In this document: in pieces, positions 1 to 7,585 of the stretch | How positions within the stretch are numbered: the first letter of the stretch is position 1 | How the letters are laid out: every line of letters begins with the position of its first letter | Assembly: GCA_020161845.1 (NCBI GenBank) | Contig: JAIUNK010000001.1 | Span: 62,001-126,000, forward strand | DNA: 64,000 nt | Reading direction: 5' to 3' | Source of the DNA: Actinomycetota bacterium | GTDB taxonomy: Bacteria > Actinomycetota > Actinomycetes > Actinomycetales > Dermatophilaceae | Translations under genes and position numbers: made by a program | The notes under the pieces: model-generated | Database searches by the model: none | Seen by the model: only the letters and a program-made list of their open reading frames with translations | What the model was told of the DNA's origin: nothing

Positions 1-443
1 ACGTCCAGGGCCCGCCTGCCCCGCCGAGCGCCCAGCCTCCGGAGTCGAGGGCCAGCCTCCGGTGTCGAGTGCCCGCCTCCGGTGTCGAGGGCCAGCCTTG
101 ATGCCGAGGGCCAGTGCACCGGTGCTGGCCCTCGGCCGTAACGCTGGCCCTGGGGGGTGACGGACCGGGCGACGACGGCGGACGCACGCAGGTCGTGGAC
201 GGCGGCGGTCCGTCCATCTGATGGAGGTCCTGATCCGCCGGTACGCGTCATTCGGCATCGAGGGCCAGCCTTGATGCCGAGGGCCAGTGCGCAGGTGCTG
301 GCCCTCGGCCTTAGCGCTGGCCTTCGGCGGGGAAGGCTGGCCTCGACGTAACGCTGGCCCTCGGCCTTAACGCTGGCCCTCGGCGGCGAAGGCTGGCCTT
401 CGACGGGGCGGACGCGCGGCGACAGGGCGGGACGAGGACCGCC
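1..443. repeat. Intergenic GGCCAGC/GCTGGCC repeat cluster with hairpins
   Basis: No gene is supported in these 443 bases. Variants of a GAGGGCCAGC unit and its complement recur throughout. A unit of about 65 bases at 85-150 recurs at 258-323, offset by 173 bases. Each copy contains a perfect 11-bp stem (104-114 with 125-135, and 277-287 with 298-308) around a 10-base loop. A 17-base unit also repeats with a 19-base period at 349-365 and 368-384. The short open frame at 157-351 is a by-product of the repeats. The function is unknown; the cluster could be terminators for the converging upstream gene or a REP-like element. Confidence 0.7.
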
Positions 444-932
444 TCAGCGGGCGACGCCACACGCGGCGGCGGCGTCCACCAGGGACTGCTTCAGGGCGGC
501 GCGCTGGGCGTCGGTGAGGCGTCCGAAGGGACGGGTGAGCTCCGTGCCGGCGAGGCACTGCTGCTGCTCGACGCTCAGGGACGCCCAGCCGAAGCCCAGG
601 CGGTCGCGCCCGGCGAGCTTGTCGGGAAGTTCGACCCCGCACTCCTTCAGCGCGGCGCGCACCTGGCCGGCGAGCTCGGTGCGCTGGGCATCGCTCAGCG
701 CGCCCTTGGGACGCTGGAGTCCCGCGTCGGCGAGGCACCGGCGCTGGTCAACGGTCAGGGCACGGTAGAACCAGGCCACGCCCGCGCCCCGGGACGCCGC
801 CGTGCCCGCGGCCGTGGACGCGGTGGGCGACGGTGTCGGCGTGGACGGGTCCGCTGCGGCCTGGCCGGCGTACAGGACGCCTCCGGCGACCACGACGGCG
901 GCGCCCGCGACGATGGACCTGACGAACCTCAT
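444..932 (-). CDS. Secreted protein with two Cys-containing repeats, unknown function
   Basis: This encodes 162 residues starting at the ATG ending at 932, which has a GGAGGGG ribosome site 5-6 bases upstream and an N-terminal signal peptide (MRFVRSIVAGAAVVVAGG, then an AQAAA-type cleavage region). A Ser/Thr/Pro/Ala linker follows. The mature part contains two similar units of about 50 residues. Each has an L(T/S)V(D/E)Q start, a Q..CLA core, a (L/T)(S/T)DAQR(T/A) helix and a C-terminal (E/A)CGV, so there are two cysteines per unit. I do not recognise the family. The gene is divergent from the adjacent response regulator. A longer frame reaching 1238 lacks these start features. Confidence 0.7.
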   Translation of the reverse strand: MRFVRSIVAGAAVVVAGGVLYAGQAAADPSTPTPSPTASTAAGTAASRGAGVAWFYRALTVDQRRCLADAGLQRPKGALSDAQRTELAGQVRAALKECGVELPDKLAGRDRLGFGWASLSVEQQQCLAGTELTRPFGRLTDAQRAALKQSLVDAAAACGVAR

Positions 933-1068
933 GACTTCCCCTCCCGGTGTGCTTTCGTGACGAGCCTGGCGGCCCCGGCTGGAGTCGGCGTCAAGGAAAG
1001 CTGGAGATCTGCTGGAAGCCGGTGCGGGTCGGCTCGTCCGCGGTGGCGCTTGCTGGCATCTTGTACCC

Positions 1069-1755
1069 GTGGAGACAGCCGGCCCCCGCGTGCTCGTGGT
1101 TGACGACGAGGAGAACATCTCGTTCCTCGTCGGCGCAGCCCTGCGGCTCCAGGGCTGCACGGTGGAGTCCGCCGCCACCGGAGCGGCGGCGCTGGCCGCG
1201 GCCGCCACGCTCGACCCGCAGGTCGTCGTGCTCGACATCCAGCTGCCCGACCTCGACGGCTACGAGGTGCTGCGCCGGCTGCGCGCTACGGGCAGCCAGG
1301 CGGCGGTGATCTTCCTGACCGCGCGCGGGACGACGTCCGACCGCGTACGCGGGCTGACCTCCGGCGGCGACGACTACGTGGTGAAGCCCTTCGCGCTGGA
1401 GGAGCTGGTCGCGCGCGTCCAGGTGGCGCTGCGACGCCGCGGCGGCCAGCCGGAGCCGTCCCGCTGGCAGGTGGCCGACCTGGTGCTGGACGCCGACGCC
1501 CACCGGGTCTGGCGGGGCGGGCGCGAGCTCACGCTGTCCGCCACCGAGTTCAAGCTGCTCGCCTGCCTGATGGCCAACGCCGGACGCGTGGTGACCCGCG
1601 GCCAGATCCTCGACCAGGTCTGGCAGTACGACTTCGGTGGCGAGTCGGCGATCATCGAGTCCTTCATCTCCAGCCTGCGCAAGAAGGTGGACGCCCAGGA
1701 GCCGCGGCTGATCCACACGGTGCGCGGCATCGGGTACGCCGTCCGGGAGTCGTGA
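1069..1755 (+). CDS. OmpR/PhoB-family DNA-binding response regulator
   Basis: This 228-residue protein has an N-terminal receiver domain with the acidic pair DDEE at residues 12-15, the phosphoacceptor Asp near residue 56 (VVVLDIQLPDLDG), Thr near 84 and Lys near 106 (DDYVVKPF). A C-terminal winged-helix domain (about 130-226) ends with the family signature HTVRGIGYAV. It is the transcriptional output of the sensor kinase whose start overlaps its stop codon. The start is GTG with no visible Shine-Dalgarno sequence, and a weak CATCTT box lies 6 bases upstream, so the mRNA may be leaderless. The stimulus cannot be read from the sequence. Confidence 0.92.
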   Translation: METAGPRVLVVDDEENISFLVGAALRLQGCTVESAATGAAALAAAATLDPQVVVLDIQLPDLDGYEVLRRLRATGSQAAVIFLTARGTTSDRVRGLTSGGDDYVVKPFALEELVARVQVALRRRGGQPEPSRWQVADLVLDADAHRVWRGGRELTLSATEFKLLACLMANAGRVVTRGQILDQVWQYDFGGESAIIESFISSLRKKVDAQEPRLIHTVRGIGYAVRES

Positions 1756-3107
1756 TGACCCTGCGCCGCCGGCTCGTCGTGGCGATCAGCACGCTGCTGG
1801 TCGTCGTCGCGCTGGCGTTCGCCGGCGTGGCCCTCGTGCAGCGGTCGTACCTCGTCTCGCAGGTGGACGAGCGCCTCCGCGTCCTCTCGGCGAACACGAA
1901 GGCGCTGGTCGCGGTCTCCACCCGGGCGGAGGCAGGGACGGGCGCCGCAGCAGACCTGCTCACCGACGTCTACGTCGGCATCCACAAGCTGAACGGGACG
2001 CTGAACACGGTGCTCGCCCCCGACGCGGAGCCGGGCCTGGTGCCGGTGCTGCTGGGCAACGAGCGGGACGCCGGCCCGGTGACCCGTGCCACGACCGGGG
2101 GGTCGGGCGAGCGGGTCCGGCTGGTCGAGGCGCCGCTGGCCCAGCGGACGGTGGTCGTCGCCCTGTCGATGGACGGGGTGGAGGCGGCCTCGCGCCGGCT
2201 GGTCATCGCCCTCGGGCTGGCGTGGCTCGCGGTGGCGGCGATCACCCTGCTTGTGAGCTACTGGGTGGACCGGCTGGGGTTGCGCCCGATCGCCCGGCTG
2301 ACCGCGGCGGCAGAGCACGTCACCGCCACCGGGGGACGCGACCCCGTCCTTGTCGAGACCGACCACCCGGCGACGGAGGCGGGACGGCTGGGGGCCGCCT
2401 TCAACGCGATGGTCACCACCACGTCCGCCGGCCAGGAGCAGCTGCGCCGCTTCGTCGCCGACGCCAGCCACGAGCTGCGGACGCCGCTGACGACCCTGCG
2501 GGGCTACTCCTCGCTCTACGCCCAGGGCGGCCTGGTCGGCGAGGAGCAGGTTGCGGACGCGATGCGCCGGATCAACGCGGAGGCCGGTCGCATGGGACGG
2601 ATCGTCGACGACCTGCTGGACCTGACGGCGCTGAGCGACGGCGCCGCGCTGGACCTGCGTCCGCTCGAACTGGGCGAGGTGCTGGAGGACCTGGCCGCCG
2701 ACCTGCGGGTGCGTGAGCCGGGACGCCGGGTGACCGTCCAGCGGTCGGGGGCCACCGGCGTGCTGGCCGACTCCGACCGTCTTCGCCAGGCGCTGACCGC
2801 CCTGGTGGCCAACGCGGTGAAGTACTCCGACGACGGCACGCCCGTCACCCTCTCGGCCGAGCAGCGGGGACCCGTGGTCCGTGTCCTGGTTGCCGATCGC
2901 GGTCGCGGCATCCCGCCCCAGGAGCTGCCCCGGGTGTTCGACCGCTTCTACCGGGTGCGGGACACCGGTGAGCGGGGGTCCGGCCTGGGCCTGGCCATCG
3001 TGGCGGCCATCGTGACCGCGCACCGGGGGCGCTACGGTGTGGACTCCGTCCCCGGTCATGGCTCGACGTTCTGGATCGAGCTGCCGGGTCGTCCCGCACG
3101 GCCCTGA
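1752..3107 (+). CDS. Membrane sensor histidine kinase
   Basis: This 451-residue class I histidine kinase partners the preceding regulator. Membrane segments lie at about residues 8-28 and 151-172 and flank an extracytoplasmic sensor of about 120 residues. A HAMP linker follows, then the H-box ASHELRTPLTTL with phosphoacceptor His240. The catalytic domain has the N-box NAVKYS, the G1 box DRGRGIPP, FDRFYR and the G2 box GSGLGLAIV. GTG at 1752 overlaps the regulator's TGA, and ATG at 1755 is equally possible. The stop-start overlap implies translational coupling. No ligand can be inferred. Confidence 0.93.
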   Translation: MMTLRRRLVVAISTLLVVVALAFAGVALVQRSYLVSQVDERLRVLSANTKALVAVSTRAEAGTGAAADLLTDVYVGIHKLNGTLNTVLAPDAEPGLVPVLLGNERDAGPVTRATTGGSGERVRLVEAPLAQRTVVVALSMDGVEAASRRLVIALGLAWLAVAAITLLVSYWVDRLGLRPIARLTAAAEHVTATGGRDPVLVETDHPATEAGRLGAAFNAMVTTTSAGQEQLRRFVADASHELRTPLTTLRGYSSLYAQGGLVGEEQVADAMRRINAEAGRMGRIVDDLLDLTALSDGAALDLRPLELGEVLEDLAADLRVREPGRRVTVQRSGATGVLADSDRLRQALTALVANAVKYSDDGTPVTLSAEQRGPVVRVLVADRGRGIPPQELPRVFDRFYRVRDTGERGSGLGLAIVAAIVTAHRGRYGVDSVPGHGSTFWIELPGRPARP

Positions 3108-3131
3108 CCGGCGGGCGACGCAGCGTTCGTG

Positions 3132-3147
3132 ATACCCTAGGGGGTAT
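3132..3147 (+). promoter_or_regulatory. CsoR/CstR-type operator upstream of thioredoxin gene
   Basis: The near-palindrome ATACCCTAGGGGGTAT lies 17 bases before the thioredoxin start and overlaps where the promoter -10 should be. The same 16 bases recur before the sulfide:quinone oxidoreductase gene at 5622-5637. Such G/C-tract palindromes with ATAC/GTAT ends are the known operators of the CsoR/CstR repressor family, and a member of that family is encoded 460 bases downstream. The site is followed by a GAAGGAG ribosome site. Confidence 0.8.
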
Positions 3148-3164
3148 ACAGAGAAGGAGTTCGC

Positions 3165-3542
3165 ATGGCCACCACCACCCTGACCGCCGCCAACTTCGAG
3201 CAGACCGTGTCGGACAACGACATCGTGCTCGTCGACTTCTGGGCCGCCTGGTGCGGACCGTGCCGGATGTTCGCGCCGGTGTTCGAGGCGGCCTCGGAGC
3301 AGCACCCCGACCTGGTGTTCGGCAAGGTCGACACGGAGGCCGAGCGTGAGCTCGCCGGTGCCGCCCGGATCATGTCCATCCCGACCCTGATGGTGTTCCG
3401 CGAGGGCATCCTCGTCTACGCCCAGCCCGGCGCGATGCCCGCGCCCGCGCTGGAGGAGCTGATCGGCGCCGTCCGCGCCGCAGACATGGACGCCGTTCGC
3501 GCCGAATTGGCCGAGCAGCAGGCCGCGGAGACGACCGCATGA
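3165..3542 (+). CDS. Thioredoxin-family protein
   Basis: This 125-residue cytoplasmic thioredoxin-fold protein has the redox-active motif WCGPC near residues 28-32, in the context FWAAWCGPCRMF. The cis-proline region IPTLMVF follows at about residues 67-73. The C-terminus carries a short Ala/Glu-rich extension. It follows the operator at 3132 and its stop is close to the CstR-like repressor gene. With the sulfide:quinone oxidoreductase nearby, a role in reducing protein persulfides or polysulfides is more likely than general thioredoxin duty, but that is inferred from context. Confidence 0.9.
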   Translation: MATTTLTAANFEQTVSDNDIVLVDFWAAWCGPCRMFAPVFEAASEQHPDLVFGKVDTEAERELAGAARIMSIPTLMVFREGILVYAQPGAMPAPALEELIGAVRAADMDAVRAELAEQQAAETTA

Positions 3543-3607
3543 GCCCCTCGGCCCATACTCCGGCCGGTATGATCGCTCTCATCCGCCAGACCGAAGGGGC
3601 CGCAAGC

Positions 3608-3871
3608 ATGCAACTCGACACCGACGAGCTCAGCGGAGTGCTCAAGCGGCTGAAGCGGGCGCAGGGACAGATCGGCGGCATCATCCGCATGATCGAGGAC
3701 GGACGCGACTGCGCCGACATCGTCACCCAGCTCGCCGCGGTCTCCAAGGCCCTCGACCGGGCCGGCTTCGCCGTCATCGCGGCCGGCCTGCGCCAGTGCA
3801 TCACCGAATCCGGCCCCGAGGGCGGCGTCGACACCGCCTCCCTGGAGAAGCTCTTCCTCTCGCTGGCCTGA
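3608..3871 (+). CDS. cstR: CsoR-family repressor, CstR-like persulfide sensor
   Basis: This 87-residue all-helical metal-sensitive repressor family protein is full length for the family. The conserved cysteines are Cys35 (DGRDCADIV) and Cys64 (GLRQCITE). Copper-sensing CsoR proteins carry a His four residues before the second Cys; here that position is Gly60. Two Cys without the His is the pattern of CstR, which senses reactive sulfur by forming inter-subunit sulfur links. A start at 3539, overlapping the thioredoxin stop, would add 23 residues without family support, so the ATG at 3608 after an AAGGGG site is preferred. It probably represses its own operon and the oxidoreductase. Confidence 0.85.
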   Translation: MQLDTDELSGVLKRLKRAQGQIGGIIRMIEDGRDCADIVTQLAAVSKALDRAGFAVIAAGLRQCITESGPEGGVDTASLEKLFLSLA

Positions 3872-3893
3872 ACGGCCCGCACCCGACGCGACA

Positions 3894-3925
3894 CGAGGCT
3901 GCCACCCGCACGGGTGGCAGCCTCG
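3894..3925. terminator. Bidirectional hairpin terminator
   Basis: A perfect 14-bp stem (3894-3907 with 3912-3925) encloses a GCAC tetraloop between the convergent cstR and 59-residue genes. There is no long T run, as is usual in high-GC actinobacteria. Confidence 0.8.
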
Positions 3926-3944
3926 TTCGTCGTCCGGGACGGGC

Positions 3945-4124
3945 CTAGTGGTGGCCCTTGATCACCATCCGCATGATCCGGGAGTTGAACGCCAGGAACC
4001 GGGTGAACTGGAACGGCAGGTTGCGCCGCATGTCCAGGGTCTTCTTCGTCGGCAGGGGGGCACTGGAGAGGTCGACCACGGGGTCGCCGCCGCCGGTGGG
4101 CTCGTGCATGGTCAGGTGTGTCAT
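3945..4124 (-). CDS. 59-residue basic protein downstream of sulfide:quinone oxidoreductase
   Basis: The ATG lies two bases beyond the stop of the oxidoreductase gene, so the two are cotranscribed and probably coupled. The protein starts MTHLTMHEPT, has an acidic/neutral first half and a basic, aromatic second half (MRRNLPFQF, FLAFNSRIMRM, then IKGHH). The second half could form an amphipathic membrane-surface helix. I do not recognise a family. Its position suggests an accessory or membrane-docking role for the oxidoreductase, but no residue motif proves it. High coding quality and tight spacing support a real gene. Confidence 0.65.
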   Translation of the reverse strand: MTHLTMHEPTGGGDPVVDLSSAPLPTKKTLDMRRNLPFQFTRFLAFNSRIMRMVIKGHH

Positions 4125-4126
4125 GG

Positions 4127-5581
4127 TCACTCCGGAATCAGCTGCCAGCCCGGACGGGCCTTGGCCTTGTAGAGGAAGAGGTAGTGGAGCATCAGCTTCA
4201 CCCAGTGGCCGTGCAGGCCGAGCTCGCCGCGGGTCTCCCGCTCGTCGCGTCCGGTGGTGAAGCGCTGGTAGTCGGGCACGACCGGCAGCATGGTCATCGC
4301 CGCCGCGGAACCCTTCGTGAGGCCGGTGCCGGCCGACGCGACGCACGCCGCGCCCATCCGCGCCATGGAGGCGGTGTGCGCCGGGGCGCCGGGACCGTTC
4401 TTGATGCGGTCGGCGATGGTCATGGCGACGGTCTTGCCCATCACGCCCGACGGCATGCCCGTGCGGGGCGGGGAGGGCGCGATCATCGTCCCGTTCGCCG
4501 ACTTCCTGGGCCGTGAGATCTGGTGGGGAGGAGCGAACGCGATGCCGACCGCCCAGACGTTGTCGTAGCCCGGCGCGGCATAGGTGGTGGGCCAGTCCTC
4601 CGCGCGCCACTCCTCGTAGGGCTTGGCGGTGTAGTCGGCGTCCACCTTCATGAAGCCGGACGGGGCGAAGAGCTCGGCGGTGATGTCGTTGTCGTCGGCG
4701 TCGAACGCCTTCAGCGGCACGCCGCCGAACGGCGGGATGAGCATCGCGAAGTCGAAGCCGAGCGTGTGCGTGGTGCCGTCGAGCGTCTCGTAGTGGATCA
4801 GCCCGTCCTCGACCCTCGACACGTGCGCCCCGAGGATCGCCTCGACGTTGCGCTCGCGGAACAGGGAGCCCGTCCACAGCTCGCTGGTGGTCTGGAAGCC
4901 CTGCTGGTCGAACACCATGCCGTCGACGCCGAAGTCGCCCAGGGCCGCCTCGTTGGTCAGGTAGACCACCCGGGCGAGGTCACGGACGCCGGCCTCGCGC
5001 AGTTCGTGGTCGACGTTGAACACGTACTCGAACGCCGCGCCCTCACAGGTGCAGGTGCCGTGCCCCATGCCGATCACCAGGGTCTGCGGGGTGCCGGTCT
5101 TCAGCACCGCGATCACCTCGCGCAGCTTCTCGTTGGCCTCGACGGCGTGGTCGGCCGTGCACACCGACTGGGTGTAGCCGCCGGGACCCATGCCCTCGGT
5201 GGCCTCGAACCGCAGCTTCGGGCCGGTCGCGTTGATCAGGTAGTCGTAGCGGATCCGCTGGGTCGTCCCCGCCTTGTCCGGCGAGGTGAACTCGATGTCG
5301 ACCGCGCCGCGGGAGTCGTCCCGGTCGCCCTTCGGCCGGATCGCGACCGCCTTCGCCTGGTGGAAGCCGATGCCCTTCCTCGCGTACACCGGGGCGAGTG
5401 GGAACACCACGTCGGACTTGCCCATCTCGCCCACGCCCACCCAGATGTTGGACGGGATCCAGTTCCACTGGGAGTTCGGCGACACCACGGTGACGGTGTG
5501 CTGCCTGCCCAACAGGCGACGGAGGTGCAGTGCGGCGGTATGGCCTGACACCCCCGCTCCCAGAATGACGACCTCTGCCAT
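4127..5581 (-). CDS. sqr: Sulfide:quinone oxidoreductase-like FAD enzyme
   Basis: This 484-residue flavoprotein would oxidise sulfide to persulfide or polysulfide and pass electrons to the quinone pool at the membrane. The N-terminus carries the dinucleotide-binding motif VVILGAGVSG. Redox Cys candidates are in the CTCEGAAFEY segment (about residues 176-178) and in MGAACVASAG near 430. The C-terminus is amphipathic (WVKLMLHYLFLYKAK), as in membrane-anchored SQR. The start at 5581 has an AGAAGGAG ribosome site 6 bases upstream; the longer frame from 5623 would run into the operator. The CstR-type operator 41 bases upstream places it in the same regulon as the thioredoxin-cstR pair. The alternative is a related type II NADH dehydrogenase-like enzyme. 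Confidence 0.88.
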   Translation of the reverse strand: MAEVVILGAGVSGHTAALHLRRLLGRQHTVTVVSPNSQWNWIPSNIWVGVGEMGKSDVVFPLAPVYARKGIGFHQAKAVAIRPKGDRDDSRGAVDIEFTSPDKAGTTQRIRYDYLINATGPKLRFEATEGMGPGGYTQSVCTADHAVEANEKLREVIAVLKTGTPQTLVIGMGHGTCTCEGAAFEYVFNVDHELREAGVRDLARVVYLTNEAALGDFGVDGMVFDQQGFQTTSELWTGSLFRERNVEAILGAHVSRVEDGLIHYETLDGTTHTLGFDFAMLIPPFGGVPLKAFDADDNDITAELFAPSGFMKVDADYTAKPYEEWRAEDWPTTYAAPGYDNVWAVGIAFAPPHQISRPRKSANGTMIAPSPPRTGMPSGVMGKTVAMTIADRIKNGPGAPAHTASMARMGAACVASAGTGLTKGSAAAMTMLPVVPDYQRFTTGRDERETRGELGLHGHWVKLMLHYLFLYKAKARPGWQLIPE

Positions 5582-5621
5582 TACCACTCCTTCTGCCGGC
5601 AGCTCCGCCGACGACCGAAGC

Positions 5622-5637
5622 ATACCCTAGGGGGTAT
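5622..5637 (-). promoter_or_regulatory. Second CstR-type operator, upstream of sqr
   Basis: The sequence is base-for-base identical to the element at 3132-3147 and lies 41 bases upstream of the chosen sqr start. The shared operator joins the two divergently oriented units into one regulon. Confidence 0.8.
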
Positions 5638-5782
5638 CCTGTCCGTGCGTCGAGACGAGCCTGCTCCGTTCCTCCCACGCTAGTGGCGACCGGCGTCGCG
5701 CGCCGGGGGTTCTGTGGACTCGTCGCTGGGCACACACTGCGGGCGTCGGCAAGAATGACCGCACAGAGAAGAGGGAGATGTG

Positions 5783-6337
5783 ATGCGAAGGCTGATCACC
5801 GGCGTGGCGATCCTGGTGGCCCTCGCGGGCGCCACCGGCTGCGCGAGTACCACCCCGGGCGCACCGGCGCCGACGGGGTCGGCGGCCGGGACGGCGTCCG
5901 CGGGAGACACGTCCATGCTCATCGTCGAGAGCCCGTGGGTGCGCACCACCACCGGCGCCAAGGACGCGAGCATGACCGGAGCCTTCATGACCATCGTCAA
6001 CTCCGGTGAGACGGACGTGAAGCTGGTCGGCGCCGACTACACAGACGCCGGTATGGTGCAGGTGCACGAGATGGTGATGAAGGACGGCGCCATGGTGATG
6101 CAGGAGGCGAAGGACGGCGCGGTCGTCCCCGCCGGCAGCCACCTGCACCTCGCCCCGGGCGGCTACCACGTGATGCTGATGATGCTGAAGAAGGAACTGG
6201 CGGTCGGCGACGAGGTGAACCTCACCCTGCACTTCTCCGACGGCAGCTCGCTGCCGGTCACCGCGCCGGTGAAGGAATTCGTCGAGGAGGAGGACCACTA
6301 CCACTCCCCGATGCCGAGCATGAGCCCGTCGGCCTGA
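5783..6337 (+). CDS. PCu(A)C-type periplasmic copper chaperone lipoprotein
   Basis: This 184-residue protein has a lipobox (ALAGATGC) after a short signal, then a low-complexity linker. The PCu(A)C domain shows the Cu(I)-binding His/Met pattern: VHEMVMKDGAMVMQ, followed by the second cluster HLHLAPGGYHVML. Such proteins carry copper outside the membrane, typically to respiratory oxidases. The C-terminus adds a His/Met-rich tail (EEEDHYHSPMPSM). The ATG at 5783 is preferred over GTG at 5780 because of spacing to GAGGGAG. The stop overlaps the start of the DyP peroxidase gene, so the two are co-expressed. Confidence 0.88.
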   Translation: MRRLITGVAILVALAGATGCASTTPGAPAPTGSAAGTASAGDTSMLIVESPWVRTTTGAKDASMTGAFMTIVNSGETDVKLVGADYTDAGMVQVHEMVMKDGAMVMQEAKDGAVVPAGSHLHLAPGGYHVMLMMLKKELAVGDEVNLTLHFSDGSSLPVTAPVKEFVEEEDHYHSPMPSMSPSA

Positions 6338-7584
6338 TGCCGGACGAGCCGGGCGTGCCGCCGGCCGGGGACGGGATGGAGCCCGGCCTCGGCCGCCGAC
6401 GGCTGTTCGGCTACGCCGGAGCGGCCGGTGCCGGGGCGCTGGCGGGCGGCCTCGCCGGTGCCGCCGTGGCGCGCGCGGGCGCCCCTGCGTCCGCGCCGGT
6501 CGAGACGGTCGTCCGCAGGGACTACTCACCGCACGAGGTGCACCAGGCCGGGATCGTCACCCCCACCCCCGCGGTCACCCGCCTGCTGGCGTTCACCCTG
6601 CACGACCTGGCCGTGGAGCCCCTGGTGAAGCTACTCAAGCTGTGGAGCGGCGACATCCAGGCCGCCATGGCCGGCACGCCGGTGCCGGGCGATCCGACGC
6701 CCGAACTGGCCCGCTCAGGGGTCTCGCTGAGCGTCACGGTGGGGCTGGGGCCGCGCGTGTTCACCCTGCCGGGCCTGCTGCGGCGGCGTCCCGACGGCTT
6801 CGTCGAGATCCCGGCGATGCGCCACGACCGGCTCCAGGACCGCTGGAACGGTGGCGACGTGCTCGCGATCGTGGCCGCGGACGACGCCACCACCGTGGAC
6901 TACGTCGCCCGTCGCCTCACCCGCGACGCGGCCACCTTCGCACGCCCGGCCTGGGTGCAGGAGGGCTCCTGGCGGGGCACGGACGCCGGCGGGACGCCGG
7001 TGACGGGGCGCAACCTCTTCGGCCAGCTCGACGGGACCGGCAACCCGACCGGCCCCGACCTCGACGCCGCGGTGTGGGCCGACGACCCCCTGCCGTGGTT
7101 CGCCGGCGGCACCTGCCTGGTCGTGCGCCGCATCGAGATGGACCTCGACTTCTGGGACCGGACCACCCGCGACCGCCAGGAGAAGGTGATCGGACGGCGG
7201 CTGGACACCGGCGCCCCGCTCACCGGGACCCTCGAGACCGACGCGCTCGACCTGGGCGCGACGGACGCCGCCGGTGCGCCGGTGATCGCCCTCGATGCGC
7301 ACGCGCGCCGCTCGCACCCGCTGGAGAACAACGGCCGCCGGATCCTGCGCCGCGGCCTGAACTACACCCTCACCGAGGCCACCGGGGACGGCCCGGCGAC
7401 CTCCGCGGGCCTGGTGTTCCTCGCCTTCTGCGCCAACATCGCCCAGCAGTTCGTGCCCATCCAGAACAGGCTCGACGCCGGCGACGCCCTCAACGACTGG
7501 ACGCACGCCGTCGGCTCGGCGGTGTTCGCGATCCCTGGCGGGTTCGGCAAGGGCGACTGGATCGCGCGCGGGCTCTTCGAGTAG
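6337..7584 (+). CDS. Tat-exported DyP-type heme peroxidase
   Basis: This 415-residue protein begins with a twin-arginine style leader (GRRRLFGYAGAAGAGA, then a hydrophobic Ala/Gly stretch). The DyP signature GQLDGTGNP (a GxxDG motif with catalytic Asp) is near residues 227-235. The proximal heme-ligand His is in the HARRSHPLENNGRRILRRG segment. The C-terminal FCANIAQQFVPIQ and GGFGKGDW are typical of the EfeB/DypA group. It would oxidise substrates with peroxide outside the membrane. TGATG overlap with the copper-chaperone gene shows an operon; no iron-transport genes (efeU, efeO) are present. Confidence 0.9.
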   Translation: MPDEPGVPPAGDGMEPGLGRRRLFGYAGAAGAGALAGGLAGAAVARAGAPASAPVETVVRRDYSPHEVHQAGIVTPTPAVTRLLAFTLHDLAVEPLVKLLKLWSGDIQAAMAGTPVPGDPTPELARSGVSLSVTVGLGPRVFTLPGLLRRRPDGFVEIPAMRHDRLQDRWNGGDVLAIVAADDATTVDYVARRLTRDAATFARPAWVQEGSWRGTDAGGTPVTGRNLFGQLDGTGNPTGPDLDAAVWADDPLPWFAGGTCLVVRRIEMDLDFWDRTTRDRQEKVIGRRLDTGAPLTGTLETDALDLGATDAAGAPVIALDAHARRSHPLENNGRRILRRGLNYTLTEATGDGPATSAGLVFLAFCANIAQQFVPIQNRLDAGDALNDWTHAVGSAVFAIPGGFGKGDWIARGLFE

Positions 7585-7585
7585 C

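Noticed and set aside
157-351. A 64-codon frame in the first repeat region
   Set aside because: It is composed of repeat units and lacks a ribosome site.
1-443. CRISPR array suggested by repeated units
   Set aside because: Unit lengths and spacings are irregular, the repeats are GC-rich hairpins with degenerate copies, and there are no cas genes.
3539-3607. Upstream ATG for the CstR-like gene overlapping the thioredoxin stop
   Set aside because: It would add 23 residues with no family counterpart; the fold begins at the ATG at 3608.
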